Assembly: GCF_014699035.1 (NCBI RefSeq)
Contig: NZ_JACXAA010000013.1
Coordinates: forward strand, 1-64,000
Reading direction: 5' to 3'
Source: Spirosoma validum
GTDB lineage: Bacteria > Bacteroidota > Bacteroidia > Cytophagales > Spirosomataceae
DNA: 64,000 bases
Positions within the stretch are counted from its first letter, which is position 1. Each line of letters opens with the position of its first letter. Of the stretch, positions 54,340 to 62,773 are shown one piece after another. The notes beneath the pieces are model-generated. The model was given only the letters and a program-made list of their open reading frames with translations, had not been told where the DNA came from and did no database searches. Both the position numbers and the translations under genes were made by a program.

Positions 54340-54709
54340 GTTCTGCAAAAGTTAGCAGGTAATTATTGTTGTCGCAGAGCGAAAATTCGGTAGCCCCATA
54401 AAACGTTTTCTCCAGGCCGGTGAGCACGGTTACGCGTTCGTTGATATAGGCATAATACTGACGGATGTTATCCACACTGATGTACAACAAAAGCGATCCT
54501 CCATCGGCGCGACTCACCATCGGATACTTGCCTTCAATGCTGGCAAAGCTCTGAAACATGAAGGATACACTTCCGTTCGTCATCAGGGCAAATACCTTTT
54601 CGCCTTCGGGAGTAGTCACTTCATCAGTTATTATGAAGCCGAGTTTGGTGTAAAAGGTGATGGTTACTTGTAAGTCATTAACGAAGATGGTTGGCGAGAT
54701 GGATTTCAT
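54332..54709 (-). CDS. VOC-family (glyoxalase/bleomycin-resistance-like) protein
   Basis: 125 residues with two beta-alpha-beta-beta-beta units: ISPTIFVNDLQVTITFYTKLGF and ISVDNIRQYYAYINERVTVLTG, ending FYGATEFSLCDNNNYLLTFAEHD. Likely metal-binding positions are not all clear. It overlaps the start of the Cdd1-AraC gene by 8 nt, giving a two-gene unit in which VOC is first. Ligand unknown. Confidence 0.85.
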   Translation of the reverse strand: MKSISPTIFVNDLQVTITFYTKLGFIITDEVTTPEGEKVFALMTNGSVSFMFQSFASIEGKYPMVSRADGGSLLLYISVDNIRQYYAYINERVTVLTGLEKTFYGATEFSLCDNNNYLLTFAEHD

Positions 54710-55156
54710 TACTTGAATGCGTTGATAGTTCGTTCAAAAGTAGGGTGAAGGTGAAAGCGGACATGTGCTGAAATTGCCAAAGTGGATTAACCGTAGAGAA
54801 ACCAAGGTGCTGTAGACCAGAGGGTCGTTTTAACGCATTTTCGAAGGACATTACCCGGACTGGGGCAAAACCTAAAAAAAATTAAAAAAGAAAATTTGGA
54901 ATGAGCTGATTCGAGCCGGAACCAGCGTAAGAAGTGTTGTATTAGTTGTGAAACAGCCACGAGCGTATTAGTGAGATACAGATTTTTTGAAAACTAGGTG
55001 AGCCTACACTTTTCGTCCTTTAATAACAGCCATAGCGGCTCAGCCTAAACAGCAGGAAGTTGTCGCCGATTATCCGATCTTTATTCCCTTTCTCCTTTTA
55101 AACAATTTCAGACGAAACGGAACGGTATTTTTAGCCATCAATTAATCAATTTTACG
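54710..55156. other. intergenic region
   Basis: About 450 bp, no gene recognised. GAGCGTATTAGTGAGATA near 54960 resembles the right half of the dispersed repeat but lacks a GTCTCA. Confidence 0.4.
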
Positions 55157-55420
55157 ATGACTTCTTTTTTCTCCGCCTGCTTCGTTGATCAACATAGTTT
55201 AGATCAGCTAGCTGACCATGAGGTGTTGGCCAAACAAGCTAGCATCCAACGAATAGGGTACTTCATGGCCCTGTTACTCGTCTTATCTGTCGGGATGGCA
55301 TTTGTCCTCAGCTCGTATTTGGTGGCCGCTAGTAGTTGGGCACTAATCCCTGCTTTCGCCGACTACAGCAAGAAACGAAAAGCCATCAGGCTACAACTTC
55401 AAAAACGTCACCTATCCTGA
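55157..55420 (+). CDS. small membrane protein, unknown
   Basis: 87 residues. An amphipathic N-terminal helix, one or two hydrophobic segments (IGYFMALLLVLSVGMAFVLSSYLVAASSWALIPAF) and a basic tail (KKRKAIRLQLQKRH). No family recognised. It has its own terminator downstream (55483-55521), which supports a real transcript. Confidence 0.55.
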   Translation: MTSFFSACFVDQHSLDQLADHEVLAKQASIQRIGYFMALLLVLSVGMAFVLSSYLVAASSWALIPAFADYSKKRKAIRLQLQKRHLS

Positions 55421-55482
55421 TTAATGCCTGAAGGAGGTAGAAGAATCTACGGGAGGTTAAGGATGGTCTAACCGGCATGAGA

Positions 55483-55525
55483 AAGCCTGATTTGTCTGGC
55501 AAAATCAGGCTTCTCTTTTTTATTT
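55483..55525 (+). terminator. rho-independent terminator
   Basis: AAGCCTGATTT (55483-55493) pairs with AAATCAGGCTT (55502-55512) over an 8-nt loop, followed by CTCTTTTTTATTT. Confidence 0.8.
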
Positions 55526-55610
55526 ATGCTTACCGAATTACTTTATAGAAGTCAATTGTCCTTCTAGCCGAACCTCACCTTTGTCTAGCAGACATAGGAA
55601 AGAATCCTTT

Positions 55611-55635
55611 GTCTCAGTTAGGAGCGTTGTTATAA
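55611..55635 (+). repeat. dispersed GTCTCA repeat, copy 11
   Basis: GTCTCA (55611-55616), GTTAGGAGCGTTGTT, ATAAGA. Just upstream of the ohr promoter. Confidence 0.65.
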
Positions 55636-55676
55636 GATGACCAACAGCTGCCAATCTCTATAATTTTTTCAACTGA

Positions 55677-55740
55677 TTTGGATTCTCATCAAACCAAGCC
55701 TACATTTGTATCGTAAACGATACAATCTTAAACGATACAA
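55677..55740 (+). promoter_or_regulatory. ohr promoter with OhrR operator
   Basis: The -33 TTTG (55677-55680) and -7 TACATTTG (55701-55708) are 20 bp apart. TTGTATCG-TAAA-CGATACAA (55706-55725) is a perfect dyad overlapping the -7 box, and a third half-site AACGATACAA lies at 55731-55740. The position is right for repression by the MarR-type OhrR encoded downstream. Confidence 0.75.
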
Positions 55741-55742
55741 AT

Positions 55743-56159
55743 ATGAGCACCCTGTATGAAACAACCGTGGAAGTGAGTGGTGGACGGAATGGAAAAATAA
55801 AAAGCGAAGATGGCATCCTGGAACTGGAAGTCCGTACCCCAAAAGAACTAGGGGGAGTAGGCGGTCATACTAATCCCGAACAGTTATTTGCGGCTGGTTA
55901 TGCAGCCTGCTTTGATAGTGCCCTGAATCTGGTGATGAGCCAGGTTAAAGTAAAGCCTTCAGCACCTTCGATAGTTAAAGCGACCGTTGGCTTAAAGCAA
56001 AATGGTCAGGGAGGGTATGGATTAGAGGTGGCTCTGGCCGTTACCATTCCGGGTGTTAGCCAGGAACAAGCTCAACAATTAGTCGAAAAGACACACACGG
56101 TTTGTCCGTATTCGAATGCCACCCGTGGCAATGTCGATGTCCAGTTACAAGTTGTCTAA
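55743..56159 (+). CDS. ohr: organic hydroperoxide resistance protein, Ohr/OsmC family
   Basis: 138 residues. Reactive cysteines: C56 in AAGYAACFDSAL and the resolving cysteine in KTHTVCPYSNATRGN. Other Ohr landmarks are TTVEVSGGRNGKIKSEDG and ELGGVGGHTNPEQLFAAGY. It reduces fatty-acid and other organic peroxides using lipoyl-dependent reductant. Its repressor follows 88 nt later with a terminator between. Confidence 0.95.
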   Translation: MSTLYETTVEVSGGRNGKIKSEDGILELEVRTPKELGGVGGHTNPEQLFAAGYAACFDSALNLVMSQVKVKPSAPSIVKATVGLKQNGQGGYGLEVALAVTIPGVSQEQAQQLVEKTHTVCPYSNATRGNVDVQLQVV

Positions 56160-56167
56160 CTGATGGC

Positions 56168-56196
56168 AAGCACCTCTGTGAAGTAGAGGTGCTTTT
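56168..56196 (+). terminator. rho-independent terminator after ohr
   Basis: AAGCACCTCT (56168-56177) pairs with AGAGGTGCTT (56185-56194) over a 7-nt loop; TTTT follows. Confidence 0.75.
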
Positions 56197-56247
56197 ACTA
56201 AAAATCAGATTAACTTGCCAGTAGCTAGTTAAGATAAGTTTGAAGGT

Positions 56248-56688
56248 ATGGCTATGACTACCCCTGAATTGATCAAATTAGAGAATCAATTGTGTTTCCC
56301 TTTGTATGCAGCCTCCCGGCTGGTAACTCAATGTTACCAGCCTGCTTTGGCTGAGTTGGGACTAACGTATCCTCAGTACCTGGTTCTGCTCATCTTGTGG
56401 GAGACCGACTCGGTCAATGTCAAGCTACTTTCTGAAAAGCTTCACTTAGAGTCGAACACGCTGACTCCGTTGCTCAAAAGAATGCAGGAGACGGGTTTGA
56501 TTAATCGGGTACGCTCTCAGCAAGACGAACGCAGTGTCATCATTTCACTAACGTCGAAAGGGAAACAAATCCAATCCGAAGCGCCCCGCGTCGTCAAGCG
56601 CCTAGCCGACAATATTGGTCTTACCAAAGAGGATGCTCAGCAGTTACACAGTTTGCTGAACAAATTGATAGGCAGCATCAATGTCTAG
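56248..56688 (+). CDS. ohrR: MarR-family peroxide sensor, OhrR type
   Basis: 146 residues. The conserved sensing cysteine is C16 in LENQLCFPLYAASR; winged helix VNVKLLSEKLHLESNTLTPLLKRMQETGLINRVRSQQDERSVIISLT. OhrR binds DNA when reduced and releases it when the cysteine is oxidised by organic peroxides. It presumably represses ohr through the dyad at 55706-55725. Confidence 0.92.
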   Translation: MAMTTPELIKLENQLCFPLYAASRLVTQCYQPALAELGLTYPQYLVLLILWETDSVNVKLLSEKLHLESNTLTPLLKRMQETGLINRVRSQQDERSVIISLTSKGKQIQSEAPRVVKRLADNIGLTKEDAQQLHSLLNKLIGSINV

Positions 56689-56749
56689 CGGGGAAACTAC
56701 AGCTACAGACCTAAGCGTATAGTTTATTGCCGGACATATCTTAAAAAAA

Positions 56750-56813
56750 CACTCCATTTGAGCAGCAGATAGATGAAGATTCTATCGCCTTATGTTGGGG
56801 AGCGTTTTGAGAG
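56750..56813 (+). repeat. dispersed GTCTCA repeat, copy 12
   Basis: ACACTCCATTTGAGCAGC at 56750, AGATGAAGATTCTATC, GCCTTATGTTGGGGAGCGTTTT, GAGAG (ends 56813). The left arm is mutated, the rest well kept. Confidence 0.65.
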
Positions 56814-56986
56814 AATTTATGTAAAACGGGTACCGACCGTTCTATAGTATCCGCCACTAGCATCACCTAGTTAATCCAATAAATCACCTCTCATAACCCC
56901 TCTCTACCGCTAAGCCTGTTTCGGTTGTACAATGGGTAACACTTGAATTGCTTTAGCCTCCCGTACTCTTGAATCTACTTTTGGCC

Positions 56987-57562
56987 ATGCAAAACAACAC
57001 CCCAATTGATTCGTTAGCAGCCGCGCAAACCGACTTAAGAACCAATTACCGAAATGGTGCCACAGGCGTATTCATCTCAGGAGTCGTGTGGCTCATAACT
57101 GCCGGTGTCCTCTACAACTTTTCAACTAAACAGGCGATCTGGGCGCTCCTCATTGGGGGTGCCCTCATCCACCCTGTCAGCACCCTAATCAATAAACTGA
57201 TGGGCCTGAAAGCGGCGACCAATCAAGACAACCCGTTGACTGGCCTGGCCATGGAGGGAACCGTTTTTATGCTGATGAGTATCCCGCTGGCGTATGGCCT
57301 GTCTTTACTACGACCAGAATGGTTTTTTCAAGGCATGTTATTGATTATCGGCGGCCGCTACTTAACGTTTCGCACCCTGTATGGCAACAAGCTATTCTGG
57401 GTATTAGGGGGTCTGTTAGGCGTGTCGGCTTATAGCTTATTTGCCTCCAACACGCACTCGTTGGTCACTACGCTTACAGGCGGCTTGATCGAAGTATGTT
57501 TCGGCCTTTTACTTTTTGGTGGTTTCTCTTTGGGAGAAACAGGGGCGTCGGCAACGCCCTAA
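56987..57562 (+). CDS. DUF7010-like six-helix membrane protein
   Basis: 191 residues from ATG 56987 (MQNNTPIDSLAAAQTDLRTN); an in-frame TTG 18 nt upstream is less likely. About six transmembrane helices, including GVFISGVVWLITAGVLYNF, AIWALLIGGALIHPVSTLI, GTVFMLMSIPLAYGLSLL and LFWVLGGLLGVSAYSLFAS. The LRxxYxxGxxGxFxSGxxW N-terminus resembles proteins annotated DUF7010. Function unknown. Confidence 0.72.
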   Translation: MQNNTPIDSLAAAQTDLRTNYRNGATGVFISGVVWLITAGVLYNFSTKQAIWALLIGGALIHPVSTLINKLMGLKAATNQDNPLTGLAMEGTVFMLMSIPLAYGLSLLRPEWFFQGMLLIIGGRYLTFRTLYGNKLFWVLGGLLGVSAYSLFASNTHSLVTTLTGGLIEVCFGLLLFGGFSLGETGASATP

Positions 57563-57789
57563 ATTCGACGCTATAAGACTGGTCCCTATCAGCCGTTCGA
57601 TGAAACTTCCTGCGTCTCAAGCAATCGAGCCTTTTTGCGAGAAAACAAATTTTTAATTTTTGTTCAATTCAATCCGTCGCATACGACCTGAAACATTTTC
57701 CCGGAATCTTGGCAACCTCCACAAAGCCGTTGCGTCGTTCAGTTTTAGGGTTTACTATACCTTTCTCCGCTCCACTTTTACGACAGGCA
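57563..57789. other. intergenic region left of the IS3 remnant
   Basis: About 230 bp between the DUF7010-like gene and the first recognisable IS3 transposase remains. Apart from repeat copy 13 nothing was identified; it may include further eroded IS3 sequence. Confidence 0.35.
57614..57642 (+). repeat. dispersed GTCTCA repeat, copy 13
   Basis: GTCTCA (57614-57619), AGCAATCGAGCCTTTTT, GCGAGA (57637-57642), preceded by GATGAAACTTCCTGC. An AACGCCC occurs at the very end of the upstream gene. Confidence 0.55.
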
Positions 57790-58010
57790 ATTTCAACATG
57801 TCGCTTGTAGGTTTGTCCCGAGGACTGCGCCCAGTGTTTTGCTACAAGTTCAGACGCATAGGAGTAGTTATTTGAGCACATTAAGCGGTAGGATAATCGC
57901 AAATGCGGCACTGGGTAGTTGCCAATATCCGGCATTCGTCGCTGGGCTACATCAACCCGTTGCAATTTGAGCAGGCGTGCTACCAGAATAATTCAAAAAC
58001 TGTCTCTTAA
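57790..58010 (+). pseudogene. IS3-family transposase (orfB) C-terminal remnant
   Basis: The last 29 codons (57924-58010) read NIRHSSLGYINPLQFEQACY and QNNSKTVS-stop, the typical IS3 orfB end (RRHSSLGY.NP..FE). Upstream fragments in shifting frames still resemble the family (LFEHIKR-stop-DNRK like LFEYIE.YNRKR; CPEDCAQCFAT like CWDNAQ.ESFFAT). Heavily mutated, no ends found. Confidence 0.6.
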
Positions 58011-58193
58011 TTACCGTCTAACTAAACATGACCAACACAAGATTCGAAGCATTGACATTAAACCCGGTTTTTATGTAAAGAATGCTAAAGTTCCACGTAA
58101 TTGATTTTAATCAAATAATCACGAAAATTTGTATAGTTTTAGTTTCAATGGATAATTTGTTTGTACCTATCTATCAGTATTGTTAACTAGTCC

Positions 58194-59423
58194 ATGAAGA
58201 TGTCTAATTCCCAGAAGTTTAATTTGTTGATTTTAAGTGTATTCTGGTATTTACCTAACTCGATAACTGCTCAGAATTTGCCTTACGAGCAATTAGAGCA
58301 GAAAGTATATAGACTCAATAACGCCTTACAATACGTTCAATCACAAAAAATACTACTCCCTATTTTACAGGATGAACAATATAGCCCTGATCAGCATTAC
58401 CAGGCGGCTATACTCCTTTCTTATACTTATAAAAGGGTGTATGACTATCAGTCAACGCTAAAGTACCTACTTGTTGCCCGTGAGTTCGCTCTAAAATCAC
58501 CTAAAAAAAACATCTATCTGGCTACGATTCGCTCTGAAGAAGCATTTGCTTATTTCGACACCCAAGCGTATAAACAAGCTGACCAACTCATGAATGAATT
58601 AGAAAGAACCAATTTTAGATACTTAACTCAGGAAAACAAAGCGAAGCTGATCATGCAGCAGGGATACCTTCGATTCCTTAGTAAAGAATATAAATTAGCT
58701 CAGATAAAATACGACCAGGCAATTGAGCTGATGCGGGTATCAACTCCCTGCAATTTGCCCATGATTCAGGTTAAACAGATGCAGTTATTTGCCGCCACGC
58801 ACCAGATTACTCAAATGAATTTAGCGTTTAAAGCGGCTATTGCTCAGGCGGAAGAATGCCATATTATTAAATACCAACTGTATGCATACGAAGAACTACG
58901 GGAGATTTATAGACGACAGCATGACCAGATGCGCCTACTCCAGATTCAACAAAAGTTAGATACACTGAACGGTGTATACGCTAAAGAGAAGAACATTGCC
59001 GCCCTTCATAACCAAAAAGAAACGATGCTGATGGCTGATACGAATCGGCAGAACCAGCAGCACCAGTCCAGTCAGCAGTGGCTCAAGACAGGGTTATCGA
59101 TCATTACAATCTTATTATTTGCATTACTGGGCTGGATGAGGTATATCCGTATACAGCAAAGCCGTATAAGAAAACAACTTCAGGCCTATTTAGCAGCAGA
59201 TTCAAACACCTTACCTTTAGAAGCTACTCCACACAAAGACTGTCAGAACGTATTGTCACACCGGCAACTGGAAGTTCTTGATTGTCTGAACAAAGGAATG
59301 GGCAACAAGCAAATCGCTGCGCAGCTCTGTATTTCAGAAAATACCGTAAAATATCATATCAAGAATATTTACCAAATGTTGAATGTTAATAACCGTAAGG
59401 AGTTCTTAATCAGAAATAATTGA
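58194..59423 (+). CDS. TPR-transmembrane-LuxR-type transcriptional regulator
   Basis: 409 residues. Signal peptide (to about residue 26), TPR-like helical repeats (about 30-265), one transmembrane helix (WLKTGLSIITILLFALLGWMRYI, about 295-315), a short coiled linker, and a C-terminal LuxR HTH (LSHRQLEVLDCLNKGMGNKQIAAQLCISENTVKYHIKNIYQML). This architecture is common in Bacteroidota and senses an extracytoplasmic signal to control adjacent genes; the lipoprotein gene downstream is a candidate target. AT-rich and monocistronic, with a clear terminator. Confidence 0.9.
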   Translation: MKMSNSQKFNLLILSVFWYLPNSITAQNLPYEQLEQKVYRLNNALQYVQSQKILLPILQDEQYSPDQHYQAAILLSYTYKRVYDYQSTLKYLLVAREFALKSPKKNIYLATIRSEEAFAYFDTQAYKQADQLMNELERTNFRYLTQENKAKLIMQQGYLRFLSKEYKLAQIKYDQAIELMRVSTPCNLPMIQVKQMQLFAATHQITQMNLAFKAAIAQAEECHIIKYQLYAYEELREIYRRQHDQMRLLQIQQKLDTLNGVYAKEKNIAALHNQKETMLMADTNRQNQQHQSSQQWLKTGLSIITILLFALLGWMRYIRIQQSRIRKQLQAYLAADSNTLPLEATPHKDCQNVLSHRQLEVLDCLNKGMGNKQIAAQLCISENTVKYHIKNIYQMLNVNNRKEFLIRNN

Positions 59424-59446
59424 CAAATTCTTAGCCATTTTTGAGA

Positions 59447-59474
59447 GACTACCCAATTGGGTAGTCTTTTTTTT
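59447..59474 (+). terminator. rho-independent terminator
   Basis: GACTACCCAATTGGGTAGTC (59447-59466) is a perfect palindrome followed by eight T. Confidence 0.85.
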
Positions 59475-59621
59475 ACTACCCAAAAACTATCCATTTCGCC
59501 CTTTCCGGGCTGTTTGGAGCCTGTTACATTTGGCTTAACAAAATAGACAGGCTCTTAATAGAGGCTGTATTTTGTTACCAGTCAAACTTAAAAATTCTTA
59601 ACAATTAACCACTTTCGGCTT

Positions 59622-60155
59622 ATGAAATTTAACTATTACACGCTATTTGGTCTTTCACTACTTTTTGCATTCTGCTTCGGTTGTTCTCAATCCGATAACA
59701 TTGATCCTACTCCTCCTGATCCTACTCCAAACCCTGACTACAGTTCGTGTAAATACACGCTCAATTACAAGTTAACATACTCGCCATTGAACAAAAACAA
59801 ACCAACAACCGTCACTTACCTTGGCTCTGATCAGAAGGCAAAAACGGTTACACTGACTGATACGTCATTCAGTCTATCTGTGGATTACAAGTACGGCGAC
59901 AGCGTATATGTGAAACTGAGTCCTAACATCTATTTTGCTAATAAACCAACAGCAAACGTACCAGGCACGAATAATAAACTTCAGGGTATATACCAGTATG
60001 GCAATCTAACGCAGAGTGGCTCATCCTGTTCTTATGTAATTAATCGCAGCAATAATAATTCCCTGGATGGGAGTCCAAGCCCCAGACTTTCTATAACAAG
60101 GGACAGTATTACAACAGTGCTATACAGAATAGATCCAGTGCGTCTTGCTAGATAG
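59622..60155 (+). CDS. lipoprotein of unknown function
   Basis: 177 residues. Signal peptide with lipobox FCFGC, then a DPTPPDPTPNPD proline-rich linker, then a beta-rich domain (YKLTYSPLNKNKPTTVTYLGSDQK...). No family recognised. Lies 200 bp downstream of the TPR/LuxR regulator. Confidence 0.7.
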   Translation: MKFNYYTLFGLSLLFAFCFGCSQSDNIDPTPPDPTPNPDYSSCKYTLNYKLTYSPLNKNKPTTVTYLGSDQKAKTVTLTDTSFSLSVDYKYGDSVYVKLSPNIYFANKPTANVPGTNNKLQGIYQYGNLTQSGSSCSYVINRSNNNSLDGSPSPRLSITRDSITTVLYRIDPVRLAR

Positions 60156-60389
60156 ATTCATTAAAGGTCAACAATCGCCGGGATATAAGTGTCACAATTC
60201 AAAAATCGACCTGTTACTTTAGCCAGCCCAGCCGCCTTGGCTAATTTTAATTTCTATCAACAATTCCGTTGACCAGAAACGTCAACGTGTAACGGCTTTA
60301 AGCTCAACGTAAAACCAATTCCATCGCTAAGGCAGCACTGACCGTTGTGTCCATCGACTATGCGTAACCGTCCGAATCGGCCAGTATTC
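60156..60389. other. intergenic or fully eroded sequence
   Basis: Probably the N-terminal part of the decayed barrel gene that becomes recognisable at 60390; no intact frame or start. Confidence 0.35.
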
Positions 60390-60721
60390 AATTCTATCAT
60401 CAACATGACTAAGCGTCTCGACCTTTACGTAGGCGTAATGGCGGGAAAAATTTTGCTGGCGGGAAAGACCAGGTTGGTTCAGGACTGATTGCCAAAGGGA
60501 ATCGTTCATATCATAGCATAACCGTGTCTGTTCCGGTTAGCCTGCGATACTGGTTTGGCCTTCATATGGGTGCGTATGCTGAATATAACATGGGAGTTGT
60601 GAACGTAATGGCTTACATCATTGGCAATGGAAAGAATGCAAGTTTTTACGAACAGCGGCAATATCTGACAGGCGTCGGCCTGTCTGTATCTGAACAAGTA
60701 ACTAAGGGTTGTATGATCTGA
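60390..60721 (+). pseudogene. outer-membrane beta-barrel (porin-family) gene remnant
   Basis: NSIINMTKRLDLYVGVMAG, then after a one-base loss in an A run GKNFAGGKDQVGSGLIAKGN, RSYHSITVSVPVSLRYWFGL and HMGAYAEYNMGVVNVMAYI to the stop at 60719-60721. The alternating pattern and PVSLRYWF/GAYAEYN are typical of small Bacteroidota barrels. No start or signal peptide is left. Confidence 0.55.
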
Positions 60722-60745
60722 ACAATTTCAGGTATATCTAAACAC

Positions 60746-61918
60746 ATGAAAAAAGCGATTCAATTTGTTGCATTGATTCTTATAGGGTCCACGCTGTTAG
60801 CGGCTTGTCTGATGGATCACCCTATCGTGACGCCCAATGGAAGCGGAACTCCACCGACGAGGCTGCACAAAACCCTTGCCGTGCTGAGTTTTATTGCCGA
60901 CGTTAATTATCACCTTGTCGCCACTTCAGAAGCCGCCCTGAATGCTAATACGCTGAAAGTAAACGATGCGCTGAAAAATAACGCTGATCTGCGGGCATAT
61001 ATTGGAAACGACTGGCAGGTAGTATGGGGACCGGTTACGTCGAATAGCCTGAAAAAAGCGTCGTCGGGCGCTGTAACTCCCGTAGACAGTTTCGTAACGG
61101 ATAACCTGATGTATGTGGCTAAAGGAACCAATCTCACTACGGGTAAACCAATGTACGTAGCGGGCATTGCGGGCACTAACATCGTTTCGGAAAAAGGCTG
61201 GAAGCTGGAGGATTTTAACGTATTAGAAGAGGCCGACTGGGGAATGCCTAATAGTGGCAAAATTAGCAAAGGCAGTATGGTAGGTCTTTCCATTTTAAGC
61301 ACTATGAAAGATGCGAAGACGGGAAAAACACTGCTGGAGTTTCTGGGTGCGCAACCGGATATCAACACGACGGAGGTGGCCTTTACGGGCCATAGCCTGG
61401 GTGGCGCTTTGTCGCCCCTGATGGCCCTGAAGTGCATTGAATGGAAAGAGAAGCTGGGCTATACAACCACCGTAAGCGCTTATCCAATTGCCGGGCCTAC
61501 GCCGGGCGACAGTCAGTTTGCCAGCTACGCGGCTGCTAAGTTCGGCGAGAACTATCACTCGGTCATCAACAACTACGACATTGTGCCCAGTAGTTGGCAG
61601 AAAGACAGATTCGCCCGTATTCCAACCATGTACTCCAGTTCGCCCCCCTTCAATCCCGGCGGGCAGGGGGGATTTCAGCTACCCACTAAATATAAGCTGG
61701 CCTATGATGCCCTAAAGGTAGCTATCGATTTAAAAAGTTATCAGCGTATTGCGCCTGACAAGGAATATGCCTTTAATGGCACTCCTAATGTATACCCAAA
61801 CCATGATGGGAGTTTTCTGACAGAAGCAGGCTATCAGCACGTCAAAGCGTATTTCAGCGATGGCTTTCAGTTTCCGCAACCCGTGGTGGCTGTTATAACG
61901 AATCTCCTTTCTAACTAA
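60746..61918 (+). CDS. lipoprotein lipase, class 3 family
   Basis: 390 residues. Lipobox LLAAC (cleavage before C21), then lipase_3 with nucleophile elbow GHSLGGALSPLMAL, catalytic Asp in NNYDIVPSSW, and a C-terminal His probably in EAGYQHVKAYF. The loop YVAGIAGTNIVSEKGW holds the G-T-N of the oxyanion side. It is an outer-membrane or periplasmic esterase of unknown lipid preference. Confidence 0.85.
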   Translation: MKKAIQFVALILIGSTLLAACLMDHPIVTPNGSGTPPTRLHKTLAVLSFIADVNYHLVATSEAALNANTLKVNDALKNNADLRAYIGNDWQVVWGPVTSNSLKKASSGAVTPVDSFVTDNLMYVAKGTNLTTGKPMYVAGIAGTNIVSEKGWKLEDFNVLEEADWGMPNSGKISKGSMVGLSILSTMKDAKTGKTLLEFLGAQPDINTTEVAFTGHSLGGALSPLMALKCIEWKEKLGYTTTVSAYPIAGPTPGDSQFASYAAAKFGENYHSVINNYDIVPSSWQKDRFARIPTMYSSSPPFNPGGQGGFQLPTKYKLAYDALKVAIDLKSYQRIAPDKEYAFNGTPNVYPNHDGSFLTEAGYQHVKAYFSDGFQFPQPVVAVITNLLSN

Positions 61919-62028
61919 AGCCCGAAAGGCTCGTCTGTACTTAACGCCCATATCCGTGATTCTGCATTTAGTTACTATGGTCTTTATGAGTCCATCAGTT
62001 ACCGCTTTGCTCAACTTAACCAAGCTCT

Positions 62029-62748
62029 ATGAAGAACTATTCGATTCTTAGCTGTTTCCTGGCACTCTCCCTCTCGGTATTCAGCGCATTTGCTCAGTTG
62101 TCAGTCGGTGTGCAAGGAGGGTACGTCAAAAATTACCTCAATACTAGTACCGGTTACCTCGTGTCCACGCAATATGCGCCCGCCACCGGCTTCAGTATAG
62201 GCATCCCGATTCGCTACTCGGTTAATAAGTGGCTGGCTTTCCAGGTTGAACCTCAACTGATTCAGAAGAATTACCGACTAAACCGCACGGGTAGTCTGGA
62301 CGGGTTATACCAGACGACAACCAACCAGTATCTTCAACTTCCGATCATGGGGCATTTCTCCTTTGGTGGTGCGAGACTGAAGGGATTTATGAATCTGGGC
62401 GGGTATGCCGGTTATTGGGCGACCAGTACGAACCAGGGCGCTCTTTTTGCTTTCAGCCCGCAGCTAGAGGATGAAACGGATGAATCAGACGCGTTGCCTG
62501 ACTATCTACTCCAGAAATTCAATGAATCCTACACGTTCGACGGTCGAAAAGATCGTCGTCTGGAGATTGGTCTGCTGGCGGGGACCGGCATCGGCTATCA
62601 GGCCGGTCGGTATAATTTTTTCGTAGAAGGGCGCTACTACTACGCTCTGTCCGATCAGCAGAAGAACTATATGATCAACCAGATTCCCCGTTACAACCAG
62701 ACGTATGCTCTGCAGGTTGGCTGTCTCTATCAGTTAACGCTACGGTAA
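62029..62748 (+). CDS. outer-membrane beta-barrel protein, porin-family (PorT-like)
   Basis: 239 residues. Signal peptide to SAFAQ, then alternating strands: LSVGVQGGYVKNYLN, FQVEPQLIQKNYRLN, YLQLPIMGHFSFGGARLKGFMNLGGYAGYW, GAGIGYQAG-like GTGIGYQAGRYNFFVEGRYYYAL and LQVGCLYQLTLR. This is the outer-membrane protein beta-barrel family (PF13568-like). It is 26 nt before the S41 protease gene, so probably co-transcribed. Confidence 0.85.
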   Translation: MKNYSILSCFLALSLSVFSAFAQLSVGVQGGYVKNYLNTSTGYLVSTQYAPATGFSIGIPIRYSVNKWLAFQVEPQLIQKNYRLNRTGSLDGLYQTTTNQYLQLPIMGHFSFGGARLKGFMNLGGYAGYWATSTNQGALFAFSPQLEDETDESDALPDYLLQKFNESYTFDGRKDRRLEIGLLAGTGIGYQAGRYNFFVEGRYYYALSDQQKNYMINQIPRYNQTYALQVGCLYQLTLR

Positions 62749-62773
62749 TACTCACTGTACTTATTTATTTCCG

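Noticed and set aside
333..57642. CRISPR-like array formed by the GTCTCA repeats
   Set aside because: Copies are kilobases apart with no spacers and no cas genes were seen.
57669..57965. Minus-strand open frame of 98 codons
   Set aside because: It is antisense to the IS3 transposase remnant and resembles no protein family.
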